From the NCBI GenBank assembly GCA_000023185.1, contig CP001624.1, positions 496,001 through 560,000 on the forward strand: 64,000 bases of DNA, given 5' to 3'. Position 1 is the first letter of the stretch; each line of letters opens with the position of its first letter. Shown in pieces: positions 34,040-43,787 of the stretch. Below the pieces are notes generated by a model. That model did not search any database, was not told the origin of the DNA, and was given only the letters and a program-made list of their open reading frames with translations. A program made the translations under genes and the position numbers. Origin of the DNA: Rhizobium leguminosarum bv. trifolii WSM1325 (lineage in GTDB: Bacteria; Pseudomonadota; Alphaproteobacteria; Rhizobiales; Rhizobiaceae).

Positions 34040-34408
34040 ACACATCGGCTCTTGCGAAAACTCGCCGCGCCTTCGCTGTCAAATCCCGAAGGTGGCCGCC
34101 AGCCGAATTGCTGTGGCCCGCCCGTTCGTGGATGCAGGCGATTGCGTTCGCCGCCCCGACTTGCCCGGTGGCTTCACAGGCCTCCTCGTAGGCCGATGGG
34201 CTGACCTCAACATTTGCCGGATGGTGACGGCAGCCGCCATCATGTCCCGCCTGCTACTGATCGAGCCGCATGGCCCATATGCGGTTATCTCGGGGCAGGC
34301 CCGCAAACCATCGACAACGGAAAGACTTCCGGTTCGCCCTTTCCGCTCTGCTCGCTTGTTGGCTCGGATCTTTCGCCCTTGAATCGATTCCGAGCAAAGG
34401 CGTTTCCA

Positions 34409-35761
34409 TCATGCCTTGATGACGTGATCGGCCGAAAGTCCGAGCCGGTTGAAGACGTTGCGCGTGTCGATGATCAGCGGGGCGCTATTTGCGAGCGCCG
34501 TATAATCCACCCTGTCGTGATCGGTCGAGACCAGCACCGCATCATAGCCGGCAATGGTATCAGGCGTCAGCGTCACCGACTTGCGGCCTTTCAGCGCCTG
34601 GTATTCGCGCGTCGGCGGTATCTCGGCGACGAAGGGATCATGGTAGTCCGCGTGTCCGCCACGCTCCTCGATGATCTCGATCAGCCGCAGCGACGGGCTC
34701 TCGCGGATATCGGCGACGTTCTTCTTATAGGCGAGCCCGAGCACCAGCACCCTGCTGCGGCTCAGCGCCTTGCCGGCGCGGATGTCGAGTGCTTCGGCGA
34801 GTTTGCCGACGATATAACGCGGCATTGCCGAATTGATCTCGCCGGCGAGCTCGATGAAGCGGGTCGGCAGCTCGTATTCCCGCGATTTCCAGGTGAGGTA
34901 GAAGGGATCGATCGGGATGCAATGACCGCCAAGGCCGGGGCCGGGATAAAACGGCATGTAGCCGAAGGGCTTGGTCTTGGCGGCGTCGATGACTTCCCAG
35001 ACGTCGATGCCCATGGCCGCGTAGACGGTCTTCAGTTCGTTGACGAGAGCGATATTGACCGAGCGGAAGATGTTTTCGGTGAGCTTCACGGCCTCGGCCG
35101 TCGCATTCGAAGAGACGGGAACGACCGAGGATACCGCCGCACCATAGAATGCCTTCATCAGCGCCAGCGCCTCGGGCCCGTCGCCGGCGACGACCTTCGG
35201 GATCGTGGCGGTATGATAATGCTGGTTGCCGGGATCCTCGCGCTCCGGCGAGAAGCCGACGAAGAAGTCCGAGCCGGATTTCAGCCCGGTGCCTTCGAGA
35301 ATGACCTTCACCACGTCATCGGTCGTGCCGGGATAGGTGGTCGATTCCAGCACGACGAGCTGACCGGGGCGCAAATGCGCGGCGATCGAGCGCGACGTCG
35401 CCTCGACGAAGGAAAGGTCGGGATCGCGATGCTTGGTGAGCGGCGTCGGCACGCAGATGATGACAACGTCGCACTCGGCAAGTCCGGCGAAATCGTTCGT
35501 CGCCTTGAAGCGGCCGGCATCGATCTCGGCCGAAAGTGCTGCGTCGGTCACCGAGTCGATATAGGAGCGGCGGGCATCGAGCGCCACCATCTTGCCCGGG
35601 TCGATGTCGAAGCCGGTGACAGCAAAGCCGCTGCGCGCCACCGCCATCGCCAGCGGCAGGCCGACATAGCCAAGCCCGATGATGCCGGCGCGAGCCGTGC
35701 GAGTTTCGATCTTCTGCAAAAGCGTATCGAAGGAGGAGCTGGCCAAGGCGGGATCTTTCAA
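34409..35761 (-). CDS. Nucleotide-sugar dehydrogenase (UDP-GlcNAc/ManNAc 6-dehydrogenase-like)
   Basis: 450 aa. It oxidises C6 of a UDP-sugar to the uronate with NAD. The Rossmann loop GIIGLGYVGLPLAM (about residue 26), the catalytic-site helix VKLTENIFRSVNIALVNEL (about 219) and the nucleophile motif GPGLGGHCIPIDP (about 268, Cys) are visible; LGLAYKKNVADIRESPS marks the C-terminal domain. Similarity is closest to the WbpA/TviB/CapL group. The start is uncertain: the frame begins with TTG at 35761 with no ribosome site. The product would feed a surface glycan, and glycosyltransferase genes are found 8 kb away. Confidence 0.88.
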   Translation of the reverse strand: MKDPALASSSFDTLLQKIETRTARAGIIGLGYVGLPLAMAVARSGFAVTGFDIDPGKMVALDARRSYIDSVTDAALSAEIDAGRFKATNDFAGLAECDVVIICVPTPLTKHRDPDLSFVEATSRSIAAHLRPGQLVVLESTTYPGTTDDVVKVILEGTGLKSGSDFFVGFSPEREDPGNQHYHTATIPKVVAGDGPEALALMKAFYGAAVSSVVPVSSNATAEAVKLTENIFRSVNIALVNELKTVYAAMGIDVWEVIDAAKTKPFGYMPFYPGPGLGGHCIPIDPFYLTWKSREYELPTRFIELAGEINSAMPRYIVGKLAEALDIRAGKALSRSRVLVLGLAYKKNVADIRESPSLRLIEIIEERGGHADYHDPFVAEIPPTREYQALKGRKSVTLTPDTIAGYDAVLVSTDHDRVDYTALANSAPLIIDTRNVFNRLGLSADHVIKA

Positions 35762-36222
35762 ACGGGGAAGAGAAGGTTGATCTAATGCATGATCCAGGCA
35801 AATTAAACCCAGGCGCGGATCTTCCTCTCACGCTGGCGGTGCTGCTGTCCTGTTCGCGTCGATGACTGCCCCTCGTCAACCGATCTCCTAACAGCACAAC
35901 ACCCTTGGTCGGGTGTTGCGGAAATGACTCAGGCCATGCTGTTTGCTGCAACTTCAGCGCACAAAAAAATATAGATCCCATTGTTTCGCACTTGCAGCAT
36001 CCCTATTTTGACTTTCGATATTGAACCACCTGGAAAGGATTACCCGTCCGATCCCCGACATGGGGAGTCGAGGGGCGCCGCCGCCGGGCTTTCGGCGGAT
36101 CCGTTGACACAATAATACCGCTCGTACATCCTGATTTCCTTGTGACCTGCGCATGAAAATGGGCCGGCCGGGGGGACTTTTGGCTCTTGGGGATGGCGTG
36201 CCTTATGAGGATCATACCGAGA
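35762..36222. other. Divergent promoter region with hairpin
   Basis: About 460 bases, no gene. It holds a perfect 8-bp dyad, CAACACCC (35897-35904) and GGGTGTTG (35911-35918), without T-run on either side, so an operator or RNA hairpin rather than a terminator. TTGACA at 36104-36109 is a candidate -35 box for the cyclase gene, with a weak -10 about 17 bases on. Confidence 0.4.
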
Positions 36223-37566
36223 ATGAGCACGATCGAATCCAGCGTGTCGTCCATCCTGTTGGACCGGGTCGCTGAATGGCTGACGAACTCTTCGCTGGCC
36301 GGAGACGAGCTTGAAAACATTGTCCGCGGTTTTTGCGAAAGGCTGACTGCCGCGGGCCTGCCGCTCGCGCGCGTGCATCTTTCCTTTTCGATGCTGCACC
36401 CGCTCTACGATGCGCTGAGCTTCACCTGGCGGCGCGCCAGCGGCGTCACCATCGAGGGCTTTCGCATGCCCGCGGGGCAAAAGCCGGACCGCTTCCTGCA
36501 GAGCCCGTATTATTACCTGCTCGACAACAATCTGCAGCACATCCGCCGCCGGCTGATCCAGGATGGGCCGAACGAATTTCCGATTTTCGAGGACCTGCGC
36601 AAGGACGGCATCACCGATTACCTCGCCTTCGTGCAGCCCTTCGGCGACGGCTCGGTGCAGGGCATGATGGGTTCCTGGTCGACGGACCACAACACCGGCT
36701 TTTCCGACGACATGATCGATGCGCTGCTCAGGATGCAGAACCATCTGGCGGTCGCCGCCAAGATGGCGGTGCTCGGCAAGCTCGCCAACAACATGCTGAC
36801 CACCTATCTCGGCGGCGACGCCGGCAAGCGGGTGCTGAACGGCCAAATCCGCCGCGGCGACGGTGAGACGATCCGCGCCGCCCTCGTCATGGGCGACATG
36901 CGCGAATCCACCGTCTATGCCGAAAAGGAAGGCCGGCAGGCCTATATCGACACGCTGAACCAGTTCTTCGACGCGATCGCAGCCCCCTTCAACCGCAATG
37001 GCGGCGAGATCCTGAGTTTCCTCGGCGACGGCTTTCTCGCCGTCTATCCTTGCGGACGCCATAAGGACCCATCGAAAATTGCCTGCGAGGCGGCGCTTTC
37101 GGCCGTGCATCAGGCGCAGGCGCGGGTCGCCGAACTCAACAGGGACCGCGAGCAGAAGGGCCTGACCAGGGTCGGCTACGGCATCGGCCTGCATGTCGGC
37201 AACGTCATGTTCGGCAATGTCGGCCTCAAGGACCGCCTGACCTTCTCGGCCTTCGGCTCGGCGGTCAACGAGGTCCAACGTCTGCAGATCCTGACCAAGA
37301 AATATGGCCGCGAGGTCGTCGCCAGCCAGGCCTTCGCCGGCTATTGCGGCGGCGAGTGGACGACGCTCGGCGAAGAGAAGCTGCGCGGCATCCGCCAGAA
37401 GGTGACGGTGCTGCAGCCGCGCGCGCCGGCGCCGGCGATCAACGTCGACGAGAGCTTCCGCGAGGCCGTGCAGAACGGGCTTTCGGAAGCCGAGCAGGTC
37501 ATTCTCTTGCATCGCGACGCCAAGAAACATGTCGAGCGCACCAGCATGGAGAAATTCATCCAGTAA
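36223..37566 (+). CDS. Class III adenylate/guanylate cyclase with N-terminal sensor-like domain
   Basis: 447 aa from the ATG at 36223; ATGs at 36205 and 36193 are also possible. Residues 1 to about 210 are a soluble domain of unknown ligand (LTAAGLPLARVHLSFSMLHP, then IEGFRMPAGQKPDRFLQSP), probably a sensor. The cyclase domain, about 220-400, has MGDMRESTVYAE with the first metal Asp, ILSFLGDGFLAVYP with the second, and GSAVNEVQRLQ with the Asn and Arg helix, so it looks active. It stands before a peptide-type ABC operon and 8 kb before a glycan operon ending in a cNMP-binding protein. Confidence 0.88.
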   Translation: MSTIESSVSSILLDRVAEWLTNSSLAGDELENIVRGFCERLTAAGLPLARVHLSFSMLHPLYDALSFTWRRASGVTIEGFRMPAGQKPDRFLQSPYYYLLDNNLQHIRRRLIQDGPNEFPIFEDLRKDGITDYLAFVQPFGDGSVQGMMGSWSTDHNTGFSDDMIDALLRMQNHLAVAAKMAVLGKLANNMLTTYLGGDAGKRVLNGQIRRGDGETIRAALVMGDMRESTVYAEKEGRQAYIDTLNQFFDAIAAPFNRNGGEILSFLGDGFLAVYPCGRHKDPSKIACEAALSAVHQAQARVAELNRDREQKGLTRVGYGIGLHVGNVMFGNVGLKDRLTFSAFGSAVNEVQRLQILTKKYGREVVASQAFAGYCGGEWTTLGEEKLRGIRQKVTVLQPRAPAPAINVDESFREAVQNGLSEAEQVILLHRDAKKHVERTSMEKFIQ

Positions 37567-37720
37567 CGGCCTAGAACCCTTGTCATAATCCGCGCGCCTC
37601 GCCTTGGGAACTTCGGCGGGACGTGGGGGTTTTTCTATGATTGTCATCAGCTAGACACCCCGTTTGCGGTACGATAGTGTGACTTAACGGGAACATAGAA
37701 GACTGGGGAATTTCATTGGC

Positions 37721-39610
37721 ATGGCGTCTGCAGCGGATCTGTTGCGTATTGAAAATCTCGACGTCTCCTTCTCGGTTTTCGGTGACCGGTTACGGGTCGT
37801 AAAACAAGCCAATCTTCGCATTCTTCCGGGTAAGGTCACCGCTCTCGTCGGTGAATCCGGCTCGGGAAAATCGGTGATCAGCCAGTCGATCATGGGGATC
37901 CTGCCCAATCCGGCCAAGGCCACGGGCAGCATCCTGTTCACCGATCCGCTCGACGGCTCCACGACCGATATCCTGTCCTTTCCGCGCGACAGCGAGGAAA
38001 TGCGCGACCTGCGTGGCCGGCGCATGGCGACGATCTTCCAGGAGCCGATGACCTCGCTCTCGCCGCTGCATACGATCGGCAACCAGATCAGCGAAGTGCT
38101 GCTGATCCATACCGAAGCCGACAAGCGGGAAGCCCGTGAAAAGACCGAGGAGATGCTCGGCCTGGTCGGCTTCTCCAACCCCCATCGCACCTACGACATG
38201 TATCCGTTCGAACTGTCCGGCGGCATGCGCCAGCGCGCGATGATCGCCATGGCGCTGATCTGCAAGCCGGCGCTGTTGATCGCCGACGAGCCGACGACGG
38301 CGCTCGACGTGACGATCCAGGCGCAGATCCTGGAATTGCTCCGCGAGCTGCAGGCCAAGCTCGGCATGGCGATGCTGCTCATCACCCACGATCTCGGCAT
38401 CGTCGCCAACATGGCAGACGAGGTGGTCGTCATCTATCACGGCGAGATCATGGAAGCAGGACCGGTCGAAGCGATCTTCCGCAATCCGCAGCATCCTTAT
38501 CTCAAGGGCCTGATGGCCGCCGTTCCGCATTTCGACATGAAACCCGGCGAGCGACTGAAAGCGCTGCGCGATGTAACGGTCAATCTCGAAGCCCTGGTCG
38601 GCAAGAAGAAGCCGCTGCAGGCGGAGGCGCCGGGCATCCTGCTATCCGTCGCCAACCTCTCGAAGACATACAAGACGCGCAAGCGCGGTTTCTTCGGCAA
38701 GCATGAAGCCACCGTCCTGCGGGCCGTCGACGACGTCAGCTTCGACATCCGCCGCGGCGAATGTCTTGGTCTGGTCGGCGAGTCCGGCTGCGGAAAGACG
38801 ACGCTCAGCAAGATCCTGATGCGCGCCATCACGCCGGACAGCGGCGCGGTGGTGTTCAACGACGGCAAGGAGGTCGTCGACGTCCTCTCCGTCAAGGGCT
38901 CCGAACTGCAGGACATGCGCACCAAGATCCAGATGGTGTTCCAGGATCCGGTCTCCTCGCTCTCGCCGCGCATGACGGTGCGCAACATCTTAAGCGAACC
39001 GCTCGAGATCCATGACCGCGGCGACAGCGACGAGCGCAAGCGCAAGGTCGAGGGGCTGATGGCGGCAATCGGCCTCGACAAGCGTTATCTCAGCCGTTAC
39101 CCGCACAGTTTTTCGGGCGGCCAGCGCCAGCGCATCGGTATCGCGCGCGCACTCGCGCTCGGCCCGAAGCTCGTCATTCTCGACGAGCCGGTCTCGGCGC
39201 TCGACGTCTCCGTGCAGGCGCAGATCCTCAATCTGTTGAAGGACCTGCAGAAGGAACTGGGGCTTACCTATCTGTTCATTTCGCACAATCTCGCCGTCGT
39301 CGATTACATGGCTGACCGCATCGCGGTGATGTGCAAGGGCCGCATCGTCGAGATCGCGCCGCGCGAGATCATCCTGCGCGATCCGGTGCACCCCTATACG
39401 AAATCGCTGCTCGCCGCCGTCCCCTTCCCCGATCTCGACCGGCCGCTCGATTTCAAGGCGCTCAGGGAAAACGGCGCCGCCGACAAGCAGAACTGGGGCG
39501 TGACCTTCACCGCCGAGCACGACGACGCTTCCGAGCTTGCCTATGCCGACCTCGGCGACGGCCATCTGGTGCGCGCCCGCAAGGGCGCCGATATCAGGGA
39601 GTTGCGCTGA
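37721..39610 (+). CDS. Peptide-type ABC transporter ATPase, two fused domains
   Basis: 629 aa, equivalent to OppD and OppF joined. The first ATPase (about residues 8-270) has [20 protein letters not shown] and [12 protein letters not shown]. The second (about 305-600) has [20 protein letters not shown] and [12 protein letters not shown]. Both carry intact Walker and signature motifs, and both end in the HPYLKGL/HPYTKSL segment of the peptide/nickel family. It powers import by the following binding protein and permeases; the stop overlaps the next start (TGATG). Confidence 0.94.
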   Translation: MASAADLLRIENLDVSFSVFGDRLRVVKQANLRILPGKVTALVGESGSGKSVISQSIMGILPNPAKATGSILFTDPLDGSTTDILSFPRDSEEMRDLRGRRMATIFQEPMTSLSPLHTIGNQISEVLLIHTEADKREAREKTEEMLGLVGFSNPHRTYDMYPFELSGGMRQRAMIAMALICKPALLIADEPTTALDVTIQAQILELLRELQAKLGMAMLLITHDLGIVANMADEVVVIYHGEIMEAGPVEAIFRNPQHPYLKGLMAAVPHFDMKPGERLKALRDVTVNLEALVGKKKPLQAEAPGILLSVANLSKTYKTRKRGFFGKHEATVLRAVDDVSFDIRRGECLGLVGESGCGKTTLSKILMRAITPDSGAVVFNDGKEVVDVLSVKGSELQDMRTKIQMVFQDPVSSLSPRMTVRNILSEPLEIHDRGDSDERKRKVEGLMAAIGLDKRYLSRYPHSFSGGQRQRIGIARALALGPKLVILDEPVSALDVSVQAQILNLLKDLQKELGLTYLFISHNLAVVDYMADRIAVMCKGRIVEIAPREIILRDPVHPYTKSLLAAVPFPDLDRPLDFKALRENGAADKQNWGVTFTAEHDDASELAYADLGDGHLVRARKGADIRELR

Positions 39611-41517
39611 TGGTGACGCGTCGCGTCTTTCTCGGCGGCCTCGTCGGTGCTGCGATCGCGCCCGCGGTGCTTCGCGCCGGACAGGCCAGCGAGCCGGAAT
39701 TCCTCAAGGAGCGGCTGACATCAGGCAGCCTGCCGCCGATGGCCGAGCGCATTCCCGCCCGCCCGCGTATCGTCAATCTCAAGGAGATGGGGCTCGAACC
39801 CGGTGCCTACGGCGGCACGGTGCGCACCATCATCGGCAGCCAGCGCGACATCCGCTTCATGACGATCTACGGCTATGCCCGCCTGGTCGGCTACAACAAG
39901 CACCTGCAGTTCCAGCCGGACATCCTGGCTTCCTTCCAGTCCGAGGACGACACGGTCTTCACCTTCACGCTGCGCGAGGGCCATAAATGGTCCGACGGCC
40001 AGCCGTTCACGGCCGACGATTTCCGCTACTGGTGGGAAGACGTCATCCTGAACGACAAGCTGACGCCCGGCGGCGGCGCGCTGGAGCTTCGTCCGCACGG
40101 CAGCCTGCCGCGCTTCGAAATGCTCGATCCGCTGACCGTGCGCTACACCTGGGAAAAACCCAACCCGATGTTCCTGCCGACGCTGGCCGGCCCGCAGCCG
40201 CTCGTCATCTTCGGCCCCGGTCATTATCTCAAGCAGTTCCACAAGAAATTCCAGCCCGACCAGGCGAAGATGGACGAGATGATGAAGACCTACCGCGTCA
40301 AGAAGTGGCAGGATCTGCACATCAAGATGGCGCGTTCCTACCGTCCGGAAAATCCGAACCTGCCGACGCTCGATCCCTGGCGCAATACGACGCCGCTGCC
40401 GTCCGAGCAGTTCGTCTTCGAGCGTAACCCGTTCTTCCACCGCGTCGACGAGACCGGCAGGCAGCTTCCCTATCTCGACCGTTTCATCCTCAACGTCTCC
40501 TCCTCGTCGATCATCGCCGCCAAGGCCGGTGCGGGCGAAGCCGACCTGCAGGTAACCGGCATCGATTTCAACGACTATACCTTCCTGAAGGAGGCCGAGA
40601 AGCGCTTCCCGGTGAAGGTCAATCTCTGGAAGCTCGCGCGCGGCTCGCGCATCACGCTGCTGCCGAACCTCAACTGCGCCGACGAGGTATGGCGCGGCCT
40701 CTTCCGCGACGTGCGCCTGCGCCGCGCTCTGTCGCTGGCGATCGACCGGCACGAGGTCAACATGGTCGCCTTTTACGGCCTCGGCACGCCAAGCGCCGAT
40801 ACCGTCCTGCCCGACAGCCCGCTCTTCAAGCAGGAATATGCCGACGCCTTCGTGAAGTTCGATCCCGACGAGGCCAACCGTCTGCTCGACGAGCTCGGCT
40901 TGACCAAACGCGGCGACGACGGCATGCGGCTGCTGCCCGACGGGCGGCGCGCCGAGATCACCGTCGAGACCGCCGGCGAGAGCAATCTCGACACCGACGT
41001 GCTGGAGCTGGTGCACGACCACTGGGCCAATATCGGCCTGGCGCTCTATACCCGGACCTCGCAGCGCGACGTCTTCCGCAACCGCGCCATGAGCGGTTCG
41101 ATCATGATGTCGATCTGGTACGGCCTCGACAATGGCGTGCCGACGGCCGACATGTCGCCGGCAGGCCTTGCGCCGACGCTCGACGATCAGCTGCAATGGC
41201 CGCTCTGGGGCATGCATTACCTTTCCGCCGGCCAGGAGGGCGTCGCACCGGATCTGCCGGAGGCAGCCGAACTCGTCGACCTGCTCAGCCAATGGGGCTC
41301 GACGGCGAAATTCGAGGAGCGCCAGCTGATCTGGCACAAGATGCTGGCGCTCTATACGCAGCAGGTGTTCTCGATCGGCCTCATCAACAGCACGCTGCAG
41401 CCCGTTCTTTGCGCCGCCAAACTGCAGAACCTGCCGGAGAAAGCGCTCTACGGCTTCGATCCCACCTCCTATCTCGGCGTCTACATGCCGGATGCATTCT
41501 GGTACAAGGAGGCCTGA
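39610..41517 (+). CDS. Peptide-type ABC transporter substrate-binding protein
   Basis: 635 aa from the ATG at 39610, overlapping the ATPase stop by one base; the frame is open much further upstream as a shadow. The N-terminus ([20 protein letters not shown]) is an export signal with an RR pair, possibly Tat-dependent. The mature protein is SBP_bac_5: FTFTLREGHKWSDGQPFTAD (about residue 115), FRDVRLRRALSLAIDRHEV, and DPDEANRLLDELG. It is longer than ordinary OppA, as in the group with large extra N- and C-terminal segments. Ligand unknown; peptide, opine or oligosaccharide are all possible. Confidence 0.9.
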   Translation: MVTRRVFLGGLVGAAIAPAVLRAGQASEPEFLKERLTSGSLPPMAERIPARPRIVNLKEMGLEPGAYGGTVRTIIGSQRDIRFMTIYGYARLVGYNKHLQFQPDILASFQSEDDTVFTFTLREGHKWSDGQPFTADDFRYWWEDVILNDKLTPGGGALELRPHGSLPRFEMLDPLTVRYTWEKPNPMFLPTLAGPQPLVIFGPGHYLKQFHKKFQPDQAKMDEMMKTYRVKKWQDLHIKMARSYRPENPNLPTLDPWRNTTPLPSEQFVFERNPFFHRVDETGRQLPYLDRFILNVSSSSIIAAKAGAGEADLQVTGIDFNDYTFLKEAEKRFPVKVNLWKLARGSRITLLPNLNCADEVWRGLFRDVRLRRALSLAIDRHEVNMVAFYGLGTPSADTVLPDSPLFKQEYADAFVKFDPDEANRLLDELGLTKRGDDGMRLLPDGRRAEITVETAGESNLDTDVLELVHDHWANIGLALYTRTSQRDVFRNRAMSGSIMMSIWYGLDNGVPTADMSPAGLAPTLDDQLQWPLWGMHYLSAGQEGVAPDLPEAAELVDLLSQWGSTAKFEERQLIWHKMLALYTQQVFSIGLINSTLQPVLCAAKLQNLPEKALYGFDPTSYLGVYMPDAFWYKEA

Positions 41518-41520
41518 GGC

Positions 41521-42519
41521 GTGCTCAGATACATTCTCTGGCGCATCGCCGCCATGGTGCCGACACTCTTCGTCATTTCGGCGCTGGTCTTCACCATCAT
41601 CGAATTGCCGCCCGGCGACTTCTTCGAGAGCCAGATCGCCGAGCTGCGTGCCTCCGGCGAGACCGCCAACCTCCAGGAAATCGAGGAGATGCGCCAGCAA
41701 TACGGCTTCGACAAGCCGGAGATCGTGCGCTATTTCTACTGGGTCGGCGGCATGCTGCACGGCGATTTCGGCTATTCCTTCGAATACCAGCTGCCGGTCT
41801 CCGACGTGGTCGGCGATCGTCTCTGGCTGACGATGCTCGTCTCCTTCACGACGATCCTGCTCACCTGGCTGATCGCCTTTCCGATCGGCATCTATTCGGC
41901 CACGCACCAGTACAGCTGGGGTGATTACGGGCTGACCTTCCTCGGCCTGCTCGGCATCGCCGTTCCGAACTTCATGCTGGCGCTGATCCTGATGTATTTC
42001 GCCAATATCTGGTTCGGCATCTCGATCGGCCATCTGATGGATCAGCAATATATCTCGGCGCCGATGAGCTGGGAGAAGGCGCGGTCGATCCTCTCTCACC
42101 TGTGGATCCCCGTGATCATCGTCGGCACGGCCGGCACGGCCGGCATGATCCGGCGGCTGCGCGCCAACCTGCTCGACGAGATGCAGAAGCAGTATGTCGT
42201 CACCGCCCGCGCCAAGGGCCTGCCGCCGCTGAAGGCGCTGGTCAAATACCCGCTGCGCATGGCGCTCAACTTCTTCGTCGCCGATATCGGCTCGATCCTG
42301 CCGTCGATCATCTCGGGCGCCGAGATCGTCGCGATCGTGCTGTCGCTGGAAACGACGGGGCCGATGCTCATCAAGGCGCTGCAGAGCCAGGACATGTATC
42401 TGGCCGGCTCCTTCCTGATGTTCCTGGCCTTCCTCAACGTCATCGGCGTGCTGATCTCCGACATCGCGCTCGGCTTCCTTGATCCCCGCATCCGTCTGCA
42501 AGGCAGGAGCACCAAATAA
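41521..42519 (+). CDS. Peptide-type ABC transporter permease (OppB-like)
   Basis: 332 aa starting with GTG at 41521, three bases after the binding-protein stop. It opens LRYILWRIAAMVPTLFVISA, the typical OppB/DppB N-terminus, has about six membrane segments and a long periplasmic loop (ELPPGDFFESQIAEL). The coupling motif VTARAKGLPPLKALVKYPLR is at about residue 222. It overlaps the next permease start by one base. Confidence 0.93.
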   Translation: MLRYILWRIAAMVPTLFVISALVFTIIELPPGDFFESQIAELRASGETANLQEIEEMRQQYGFDKPEIVRYFYWVGGMLHGDFGYSFEYQLPVSDVVGDRLWLTMLVSFTTILLTWLIAFPIGIYSATHQYSWGDYGLTFLGLLGIAVPNFMLALILMYFANIWFGISIGHLMDQQYISAPMSWEKARSILSHLWIPVIIVGTAGTAGMIRRLRANLLDEMQKQYVVTARAKGLPPLKALVKYPLRMALNFFVADIGSILPSIISGAEIVAIVLSLETTGPMLIKALQSQDMYLAGSFLMFLAFLNVIGVLISDIALGFLDPRIRLQGRSTK

Positions 42520-43691
42520 TGTCGCCCCTTCCCGCACCCGGCGCGCCGCTTCCGCACTACGTCTCGACCGCTCCTTTCGATCCGCTTGCGACCGAATCGA
42601 TGACGTCGGCGCAATCGCGCATCCATCTCGCCTCGCAAAAGCAGCTGATGTGGTGGAAATTCAAGCAGCACAAGCTCGCCTTGATCTCCGGCATCTTTCT
42701 CGCCGCCGTCTACCTGATGATCCTGATCGTCGAGTTCCTGGCGCCCTACGGCCTGCACACGCGCAATGTCGATTTCATCCACGCGCCGCCGCAGGCCGTC
42801 CATTTCTTCGACAAGGGCAGCTTCGTCGGTCCCTTCGTCTACGGCCGCGGCATGACGCTCGATCTCGACACGCTGCACCGTGTCTATACCGACCGGCCGA
42901 ACGACGTGCAGCCGATCCGTTTCTTCTGCCGCGGCGATGCCTATAAATTCTGGGGCGTTGTGGCCTCGAACTATCATCTCGTCTGCCCGGCGATCGGCGG
43001 CCAGATGTTCCTGCTCGGCACCGACCGGCTCGGCCGTGACGTGCTCTCACGCATCCTCTACGGCGCGCGCATATCGTTGACGATCGGCCTGATCGGCATT
43101 TCGATCAGCTTCGTGCTCGGTATCGTCATCGGCGGCCTTGCCGGTTATCGCGGCGGCATTTTCGATCTCATCGTCCAGCGCCTGATCGAAGTGCTGCAAT
43201 CGCTGCCGAGCCTGCCGCTGTGGATGGCGCTGGCTGCCATCATGCCGGTGACCTGGAGCCCGATCGTCATCTATTTCGGCATCACCGTCATCCTCGGCAT
43301 CATCGACTGGACGGGGCTCGCGCGTGCCGTGCGCTCCAAACTCCTGGCGCTGCGCGAGGAGGATTATGTCCAGGCCGCACAGCTGATGGGCGCCAGCACG
43401 CCGCGCATCATCGGCCGGCATCTGGTGCCGGGCTTCATGTCGCATCTCATTGCTTCGGCGACGATTTCAATCCCCGGCATGATCCTTGGGGAGACCGCGC
43501 TCTCCTTCCTCGGCCTCGGCCTTCGTCCGCCGATCACCAGCTGGGGCATTCTGCTGACCGAGGCAAAAAGCGTCAGCGTCATCGCCTTCTATCCCTGGCT
43601 GCTCTATCCGATCATTCCTGTTGTTCTTGTCATTTTGGCGTTCAACTTTCTGGGAGACGGCTTGCGTGACGCGGCAGATCCCTACAAATAG
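42519..43691 (+). CDS. Peptide-type ABC transporter permease (OppC-like)
   Basis: 390 aa, longer than the usual 300 because of an N-terminal cytoplasmic stretch and an extended periplasmic segment (about residues 75-170). The core is OppC/DppC: LLGTDRLGRDVLSRILYGAR (about residue 165), the coupling loop DYVQAAQLMGASTPRIIGRH (about 283), and the end FNFLGDGLRDAADPYK. It closes the four-gene operon. Confidence 0.92.
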   Translation: MSPLPAPGAPLPHYVSTAPFDPLATESMTSAQSRIHLASQKQLMWWKFKQHKLALISGIFLAAVYLMILIVEFLAPYGLHTRNVDFIHAPPQAVHFFDKGSFVGPFVYGRGMTLDLDTLHRVYTDRPNDVQPIRFFCRGDAYKFWGVVASNYHLVCPAIGGQMFLLGTDRLGRDVLSRILYGARISLTIGLIGISISFVLGIVIGGLAGYRGGIFDLIVQRLIEVLQSLPSLPLWMALAAIMPVTWSPIVIYFGITVILGIIDWTGLARAVRSKLLALREEDYVQAAQLMGASTPRIIGRHLVPGFMSHLIASATISIPGMILGETALSFLGLGLRPPITSWGILLTEAKSVSVIAFYPWLLYPIIPVVLVILAFNFLGDGLRDAADPYK

Positions 43692-43787
43692 CAGGAAACG
43701 CGGCGGCGCATCACCGCACCGCCCCCACCTCTTGGCCTCCGGACGGTGGGGTTACTAACTATGTTGCTGACCCCAGAAGGGATGCCC

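Noticed and set aside
36040..37647. 535-codon open frame on the minus strand
   Set aside because: Antisense to the class III cyclase gene, which has all catalytic residues; no family seen in the antisense product.
39721..42537. 938-codon open frame on the minus strand
   Set aside because: It is antisense to the binding-protein and permease genes, whose products match known families and whose starts overlap neatly. Long antisense frames are expected with high third-position GC.
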